Source: Candidatus Peregrinibacteria bacterium RIFCSPLOWO2_01_FULL_48_20 (GTDB lineage: Bacteria; Patescibacteriota; Gracilibacteria; UBA1369; 2-02-FULL-48-14). From it: a stretch of DNA of 16,425 nt. A model generated the notes under the pieces. It saw only the letters and a list, made by a program, of their open reading frames with translations, was not told where the DNA came from and made no database searches. Location: NCBI GenBank assembly GCA_001787475.1, contig MFXB01000018.1, positions 1 to 16,425 on the forward strand. Reading direction: 5' to 3'. Below are positions 12,878-16,425 of this stretch, piece by piece. Numbering within the stretch: position 1 is the stretch's first letter; the number at the start of each line of letters is the position of its first letter. The position numbers were made by a program, and so were the translations under genes.

Positions 12878-13915
12878 ATGAAAGACACATACGAAAACGC
12901 GGAGGACATTGAAAAAGAACTCGCGGAAGCTCTGGAGGGTTTGATTGATGAGGACCGTTTGGGCGATAGCCGACACGATCTCTTTAAAGAGGTAAGGGAT
13001 TGGGCTAATAAGGTCGGCAGATTTTACCATGCGGCACCTCTTCCTTTCTCCGATCTTGAGCGCTTCTTTTTTGCTCTTCGTGGCGCCTTAGAAAGATGTG
13101 TTCAGATACAGGCGCGGAGAACTCAAGAGGCCGAGCATTTTAGTGAAGCAATTGGAGAGTTAAAGGCTGATTTGGCTTCCACGCGATCAACCATTGATGA
13201 TTTGGAACTTGCGAACGATGCTCTTCAGAACAAAATACTTCAATTGAGGGTAGGTTTCGGCATTTTAATGCTTTCCACGATCGGACTTGCCATTCCGGCC
13301 GTGCAGCATCTGAAGGAATACATGCACCGTGAACCGGAAAGTACTGCACTGCCCACTCAAGAAGAGGTGGCTCTGCGTGTGTGTCAAAGTGGTATTTTGG
13401 GTAAGTTCACCACGAAGTCGGGCAAGAATCCCGAGCCGGGAAAACTTCAAAGTGTTTCTGCCACTATGTCTCCTGCTTATGCGGGGATGGGCTTTCCCGC
13501 TTGTGATCTTTCGGAGGGCATCCTTCCCGATGTTTTGGTGGCGCATGCTTCCTCTCAAGGCAGATCCATTGTGGCATCTTTGTCCACGTCGAATGATGGC
13601 TGGCAGATTCTTCGTTTTACTCCAAGCAGTGGGGCATGGCCTGTGAATAAAGTCTATTCCATCCCTCCCACTTTGCTGAAGGTGGACAAAGAGGATTGTT
13701 CTCAAGTTTTAGTCTCCGTACCCGGGCAAAACTCAGCGCAAGTTTTTCATGAAAGAGTGATGGATGATCAAAAAATCAGTTTCGGTTTTGTGGAAAGTGC
13801 CCGCGTCGCTCAAGCCGCCGCTCCCGGCAAGGATTTCTTGCTTGTGGAGAGCAACTGTAAAACCGCCGGTGAAAACCACAGCGTTCCGCTCAGACAGTTT
13901 TTAGGCAATCTTTAA
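12878..13915 (+). CDS. Single-span membrane protein, candidate sensor/anti-sigma of the operon
   Basis: I do not recognise this 345-residue protein. Residues 1-120 are cytoplasmic-looking: acidic helices (EDIEKELAEALEGLIDEDRL), a middle region with LPFSDLERFFFALRGALERC, and a coiled-coil-like segment at 80-120 (ELKADLASTRSTIDDLELANDALQNK). One membrane segment lies at 124-144. The remaining 200 residues should be outside and contain four Cys (159, 199, 254, 327), enough for two disulfides. The first gene after a long structured leader, it is followed 8 bases later by a small gene and then by a sigma factor. A membrane protein co-transcribed with a sigma factor is the usual layout for sigma/anti-sigma signalling, so a sensor or anti-sigma role is inferred. 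No known anti-sigma motif is visible. No Shine-Dalgarno precedes the ATG. Confidence 0.7.
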   Translation: MKDTYENAEDIEKELAEALEGLIDEDRLGDSRHDLFKEVRDWANKVGRFYHAAPLPFSDLERFFFALRGALERCVQIQARRTQEAEHFSEAIGELKADLASTRSTIDDLELANDALQNKILQLRVGFGILMLSTIGLAIPAVQHLKEYMHREPESTALPTQEEVALRVCQSGILGKFTTKSGKNPEPGKLQSVSATMSPAYAGMGFPACDLSEGILPDVLVAHASSQGRSIVASLSTSNDGWQILRFTPSSGAWPVNKVYSIPPTLLKVDKEDCSQVLVSVPGQNSAQVFHERVMDDQKISFGFVESARVAQAAAPGKDFLLVESNCKTAGENHSVPLRQFLGNL

Positions 13916-13923
13916 TAGAATGT

Positions 13924-14313
13924 ATGGAAACTAAACCTGAATCTAAAACCTATACAGGAAATGATGCCTACAAAGAAATAACCAGAGGGCTGCCTCGCAA
14001 AGATATACATCCAGATCATGAAAAGGCTCTAAAAGTATTCCGTGATCAGCCGGTCGTCCGTCTGAGTGATAATACTATAGAGGCCATTCGATCAGCTATT
14101 TTACATACGATTGAAACTGGAAAGCTCCCCGAAAGACCTAAACGCCGATCTCCCAAGCCTGAGGAATCCATACCTATGGCGGATTTGATCAGAGGTGGCA
14201 TGTTTCCCACGCCAGGTGTGAGCAGCATGGAGTTCATTGGAGATCATGGAGGCTTTATACCACCCACTTATGGCACTCGAGTCCGATCGGGTAAAAATAG
14301 ATTTAATTGGTAA
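13924..14313 (+). CDS. Small basic protein between the membrane protein and sigma factor
   Basis: A 129-residue soluble protein of no recognised family. An N-terminal region rich in Lys and Glu (1-40) leads to a predicted helix, LSDNTIEAIRSAILHTIETGKL (47-68), then a basic Pro-rich linker (PERPKRRSPKPEE) and a Gly/Pro-rich C-terminus (IPPTYGTRVRSGKNRFNW). It sits 8 bases after one gene and 4 bases before the sigma factor, so translation is probably coupled. Its position suggests a regulator or partner of the sigma factor. There is no Shine-Dalgarno. An alternative view is that it is simply an uncharacterised passenger. Confidence 0.65.
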   Translation: METKPESKTYTGNDAYKEITRGLPRKDIHPDHEKALKVFRDQPVVRLSDNTIEAIRSAILHTIETGKLPERPKRRSPKPEESIPMADLIRGGMFPTPGVSSMEFIGDHGGFIPPTYGTRVRSGKNRFNW

Positions 14314-14317
14314 GACT

Positions 14318-15109
14318 ATGACTGCAGGACCAAGGTCATTTGAGCAAGTGGTAAGAAGACCGGAGTCGATTTCTGAAAGGAATCGCTTGGTGAAGGCCAA
14401 CATGGGTTTGGTGTTTCCCATTGCTAAAAGGTATCTTAAATATGGACTGTCTTTGGACGATTTGAAGCAAGAGGGGGCCATCGGTCTCATTAAGGCTGTC
14501 GAAAGGTTCGATCCCGATAGAGGTGTAAAATTCTCCACATATGCATCGTTGTGGATTCGGGCAATGATCACACGGGCTATCAATAAACAGGGTCGCCTCA
14601 TTCGTGCGCCCGATAACAAAGTGCTTGACCTCAGCACATTGAATCAAGCGCAGGAGGAGTGTTTACGAAAAAGCGGCTATGAACCGACGCCTGAAGAACT
14701 GGCCGAGTGTTTGGATTGGGAAACTCAAACTGTTGAGAGGCTTCTTGTTGGTATGAGAGAACCTTTTTCTTTAGATCAGACCCTTTCTTCAGCTTCGAAT
14801 TCGGACTCGCGCTCGGATTTCACGCTTCTCGATGTGCTCCCGAACGAAAATTCCGTGGATCCCGAACTTGCCGTTATTTTCAATTTTCAAAGAGAGAAGC
14901 TGGCGAATTGGCTCCAAAAAGCGGGTTTGGACGAAAGAGAGATCACCCTTTTGTTCCTGATTTATGGGGTGGGTCAAAAACAGAAAAAAACTCAACGTGA
15001 AGTAGCCCAAGTTTTGGGCGTCAGCCACACAAGAGTTTGGCAGTATAAAAAAAGAGCACTGGAAAAGGCCAGAGCCTACGCTATTACTTCTCCATCGAAA
15101 GAAGTTTGA
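14318..15109 (+). CDS. Alternative sigma-70-family RNA polymerase sigma factor
   Basis: Sigma factors direct RNA polymerase to promoters. This 263-residue protein has region 2 at about 20-100: RNRLVKANMGLVFPIAKRYL, LDDLKQEGAIGLIKAVERFDPDRGVKFSTYASLWIRAMITRAI and QGRLIRAPDNK. Region 3 is at about 105-150 (GYEPTPEELAECLDWE, MREPFSLDQTL). Region 4 is at about 190-252 with the helix-turn-helix TQREVAQVLGVSHTRVWQYKKRALEKA. Region 1.1 and a clear region 1.2 are absent, so it is an alternative rather than the primary factor. The start is set at ATG 14318, four bases after the preceding stop; the frame is open back to 14237 but overlaps that gene. It ends in the only TGA stop of the window and overlaps the convergent aquaporin gene by 26 bases. 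Confidence 0.9.
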   Translation: MTAGPRSFEQVVRRPESISERNRLVKANMGLVFPIAKRYLKYGLSLDDLKQEGAIGLIKAVERFDPDRGVKFSTYASLWIRAMITRAINKQGRLIRAPDNKVLDLSTLNQAQEECLRKSGYEPTPEELAECLDWETQTVERLLVGMREPFSLDQTLSSASNSDSRSDFTLLDVLPNENSVDPELAVIFNFQREKLANWLQKAGLDEREITLLFLIYGVGQKQKKTQREVAQVLGVSHTRVWQYKKRALEKARAYAITSPSKEV

Positions 15110-15677
15110 AGAGCCACATTCCCACAACGGCGCCCACAATGGGGCCGACGAGGTAAATCCAATTGAAGGAACCGAGGGCAAGCGCCACGGCTGGATTTAA
15201 AATTCCGTTTGAAAGATGACCGGCCATGGCGATTCCAAGAGCGAGTGAAGCTCCAACGGCCACTCCTGTGACGTCTTTGGGGATGCGTCCGTAAATGACG
15301 GCGGCCACGCCAAAGCCGAAGAAGACGGCTCCCAGCGCTTCACCGGCTCCCGTTAAAATTTCCGTATCCACATTCAAAATTGTCCGTTCCACCAATTGTC
15401 CGCTCAGGGTGAGCGCAATTCCCGCTCCCACAAACTGAGCGACCCAATAGCCGATGGCATCTTGCCAATGGATTTTTCCAATCGCAAGAGCGCCCGCCGT
15501 AATGGCCGGGTTTAAGTGTGCGCCGGAAATGTGACCGATCGTGTATACAAAAAGTCCCAAAGTGAGAGCGGCAATGATGGCCGTGGGGAGGAAACTTCCC
15601 GTAGCGGAAAGACTGACCGCCAAAGCGAGACCAAAAGTCCCGAAGAGTTCTGCCAAATATTTAGGCAAGTTTTTCAT
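15084..15677 (-). CDS. Aquaporin-family (MIP) channel with an altered selectivity filter
   Basis: A channel of the major intrinsic protein family, expected to pass water or small neutral solutes. It has 197 residues, short for the family, with six membrane segments and both NPA half-helices: HISGAHLNPAIT (NPA 56-58) and HLSNGILNPAVAL (NPA 161-163). The N-terminal KYLAELFGTFGLALAV is typical. In normal aquaporins an Arg follows the second NPA and forms the ar/R selectivity filter; here it is Val, so permeability is probably different. It has a strong promoter of its own, a leader of about 19 bases with no Shine-Dalgarno, and a C-rich start-proximal motif shared with two other membrane-protein genes. 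Its 3' end overlaps the convergent sigma gene. Confidence 0.9.
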   Translation of the reverse strand: MKNLPKYLAELFGTFGLALAVSLSATGSFLPTAIIAALTLGLFVYTIGHISGAHLNPAITAGALAIGKIHWQDAIGYWVAQFVGAGIALTLSGQLVERTILNVDTEILTGAGEALGAVFFGFGVAAVIYGRIPKDVTGVAVGASLALGIAMAGHLSNGILNPAVALALGSFNWIYLVGPIVGAVVGMWLFKLLSMEK

Positions 15678-15692
15678 GTGGGCGTGGGGTTA
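15678..15692 (-). promoter_or_regulatory. Start-proximal leader motif TAACCCCACGCCCAC (copy 3)
   Basis: On the minus strand TAACCCCACGCCCAC directly precedes the aquaporin ATG, with the same TAAC(1-3 C)ACGCC core as the copies at 8774-8786 and 8843-8855. Confidence 0.5.
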
Positions 15693-15702
15693 GGATGGGT
15701 TT

Positions 15703-15731
15703 AGTATAATGAACAGATTGGCGTTCGTCAA
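15703..15731 (-). promoter_or_regulatory. Promoter of the aquaporin gene
   Basis: On the minus strand TTGACG (15731-15726), a 17-base spacer and TATACT (15708-15703), each hexamer five of six consensus. The predicted start near 15696 gives a leader of about 19 bases. Confidence 0.8.
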
Positions 15732-15827
15732 AAATTCAGACTTTGTTATCCAATGCTGACGACAGTAGATGTTTGCTCAGCGGACTTTTGAAGCGTAGAT
15801 TCCAAAATACACTTATGTTTATTGAGA

Positions 15828-15856
15828 TTGACAATTTGTCTATAAGTTTTTATAGT
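15828..15856 (+). promoter_or_regulatory. Strong promoter with palindromic operator for the right-edge sigma gene
   Basis: TTGACA (15828-15833), exactly 17 bases, TATAGT (15851-15856). The perfect inverted repeat CTATAA-GTTT-TTATAG (15840-15855) covers most of the -10 box, and a third CTATAA half-site lies at 15872-15877, 32 bases after the first. This layout suits repression by a dimeric regulator. The predicted leader is about 18 bases with no Shine-Dalgarno. The rest of the 15678-15880 gap holds only a weak GCTGA/TCAGC pair (15755-15781). Confidence 0.75.
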
Positions 15857-15880
15857 CCCGAACCGTTCTCACTATAAAAA

Positions 15881-16425
15881 ATGTTAAACAGTTTTCCCGT
15901 AAACGTTACACACCCCATCGGACGTGAAAAATGGCTTGTGGTAGGAGAAAAGGTGAGGTTGCGTTTTTATAAATTCGCTTTTCGAAGGCCCGTTTCTCAG
16001 CAGTTCGTAGAGGATGTTTTCCAAGATGTACTCACTGATCTTGTCACGAATAGAGATACCCAGGAAGAGTTTGGAGATGCAGCTGTTCGAAGCTTCGTGC
16101 TCACAAAGCTAAAAGGGGCCCTACGCGATCGGATAAGAGAAACTGATCCCTTTTCTCGAAAGGTACGAGTGGAAATCCAGTATATTCTCTCTAAAGTTAG
16201 ATCCAATAAAACCTTAGGTCAGGTTTTGAAAGAGGAAGGTGTCTCTGAGAAACAGTGGAAAGAATGGAATACACCTAAGCCTAAAGATTATGAACTCGGT
16301 TGGAAGGGAGATATTTTGACGCCGATTAGAGACAGTGATAGTAGCTCGAATACTTCCAATGCTTTTATGGACCATGTGCTTGGTAAGCAGAATCATTTTG
16401 AGGCTGATGAACTTGAAGAAGAAGA
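15881..16425 (+). CDS. Sigma-28-like (FliA/WhiG-type) sigma factor, 3' end outside the window
   Basis: The ATG at 15881 opens 181 codons without a stop to the window edge. The protein starts MLNSFPVNVTHPIGREKW. Residues 40-85 look like sigma region 2: QQFVEDVFQDVLTDLVTN, then VRSFVLTKLKGALRDRIRETDPFSRKVR. This last segment lines up with the FliA pattern RIRGAMLDELR..DWVPRSVRR. LSKVRSNKTLGQVLKEEGVSEKQWKEW (about 94-120) resembles region 3. Region 4 would lie beyond the edge. The acidic, Ser-rich stretch near 140-155 may be the linker. Identity as a sigma factor is inferred from this single good match, so I am moderately sure. It lies just beyond the promoter with the palindrome, and 0.8 kb from another sigma gene. 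Confidence 0.6.
   Translation, partial: MLNSFPVNVTHPIGREKWLVVGEKVRLRFYKFAFRRPVSQQFVEDVFQDVLTDLVTNRDTQEEFGDAAVRSFVLTKLKGALRDRIRETDPFSRKVRVEIQYILSKVRSNKTLGQVLKEEGVSEKQWKEWNTPKPKDYELGWKGDILTPIRDSDSSSNTSNAFMDHVLGKQNHFEADELEEE

Noticed and set aside
12563..13030. Minus-strand frame spanning the end of rel and the structured leader
   Set aside because: It runs across the promoter and hairpins and has no recognisable protein features.
14237..14317. Longer N-terminus of the sigma factor from ATG 14237
   Set aside because: It overlaps the preceding gene by 77 bases and adds no sigma region; ATG 14318 is four bases after that gene's stop.
15755..15781. GCTGA/TCAGC inverted pair in the aquaporin-sigma gap
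   Set aside because: Five-base arms with a 17-base loop and no supporting context; expected by chance.

Overview
The window reads as chromosomal DNA from a bacterium of the Patescibacteria/CPR type, most likely the Peregrinibacteria-Gracilibacteria side. That placement is an inference. It rests on an S-layer-homology (SLH) surface protein, small single-copy housekeeping genes separated by many hypothetical membrane proteins, almost no Shine-Dalgarno sequences, and stop-codon use of 10 TAA, 5 TAG and 1 TGA among the 16 genes whose ends are visible. The one TGA (end of the sigma factor at 15109) and the absence of any needed in-frame TGA argue for the standard code rather than the UGA=Gly code of some relatives. 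No rRNA, tRNA, CRISPR array, transposase or integrase is visible. The content looks vertically inherited rather than mobile.

Layout. 1-1493: 3' part of an SLH-domain surface protein on the + strand, ending at a hairpin terminator. 1546-4608 (minus strand): a tight four-gene unit, in transcription order an HNH-endonuclease-family protein that lacks its nuclease domain, a deacetylase-like lipoprotein, the YbaB nucleoid protein and the MltG lytic transglycosylase. An extended -10 promoter and a 6+6 bp palindrome lie at its head. 4867-5559: ribosomal protein bL25 (TL5/Ctc form). 5571-8773 (minus): a small DUF3006-like protein, a K+-independent proton-pumping pyrophosphatase with its own terminator and -10 box, and a multi-span membrane protein. 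This last gene shares a divergent promoter region with a Yip1-family membrane protein (8856-9407). 9462-12736 (+): a single-span coiled-coil protein of unknown function, then a long bifunctional-type Rel (p)ppGpp synthetase/hydrolase that lacks the ACT domain.

12720-15109 (+): the most interesting segment. A near-perfect sigma-70 promoter overlaps the end of rel. It precedes a roughly 110-nt leader that can fold into an outer stem holding three hairpins, and then three tightly spaced genes: a single-span membrane protein with a large outer domain, a small basic protein, and a sigma-70-family factor. This looks like an unrecognised membrane-signalling/sigma module. An aquaporin-like channel (15084-15677, minus) overlaps the sigma gene tail to tail. 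At the right edge a consensus promoter with a palindrome across its -10 box drives a second sigma-like gene (15881 onward, FliA/WhiG-like), cut by the window end.

Two features recur. Most promoters are extended -10 or full consensus with very short leaders and no Shine-Dalgarno. Three multi-span membrane-protein genes carry the same C-rich motif, TAAC(1-3 C)ACGCC, directly before their ATG.
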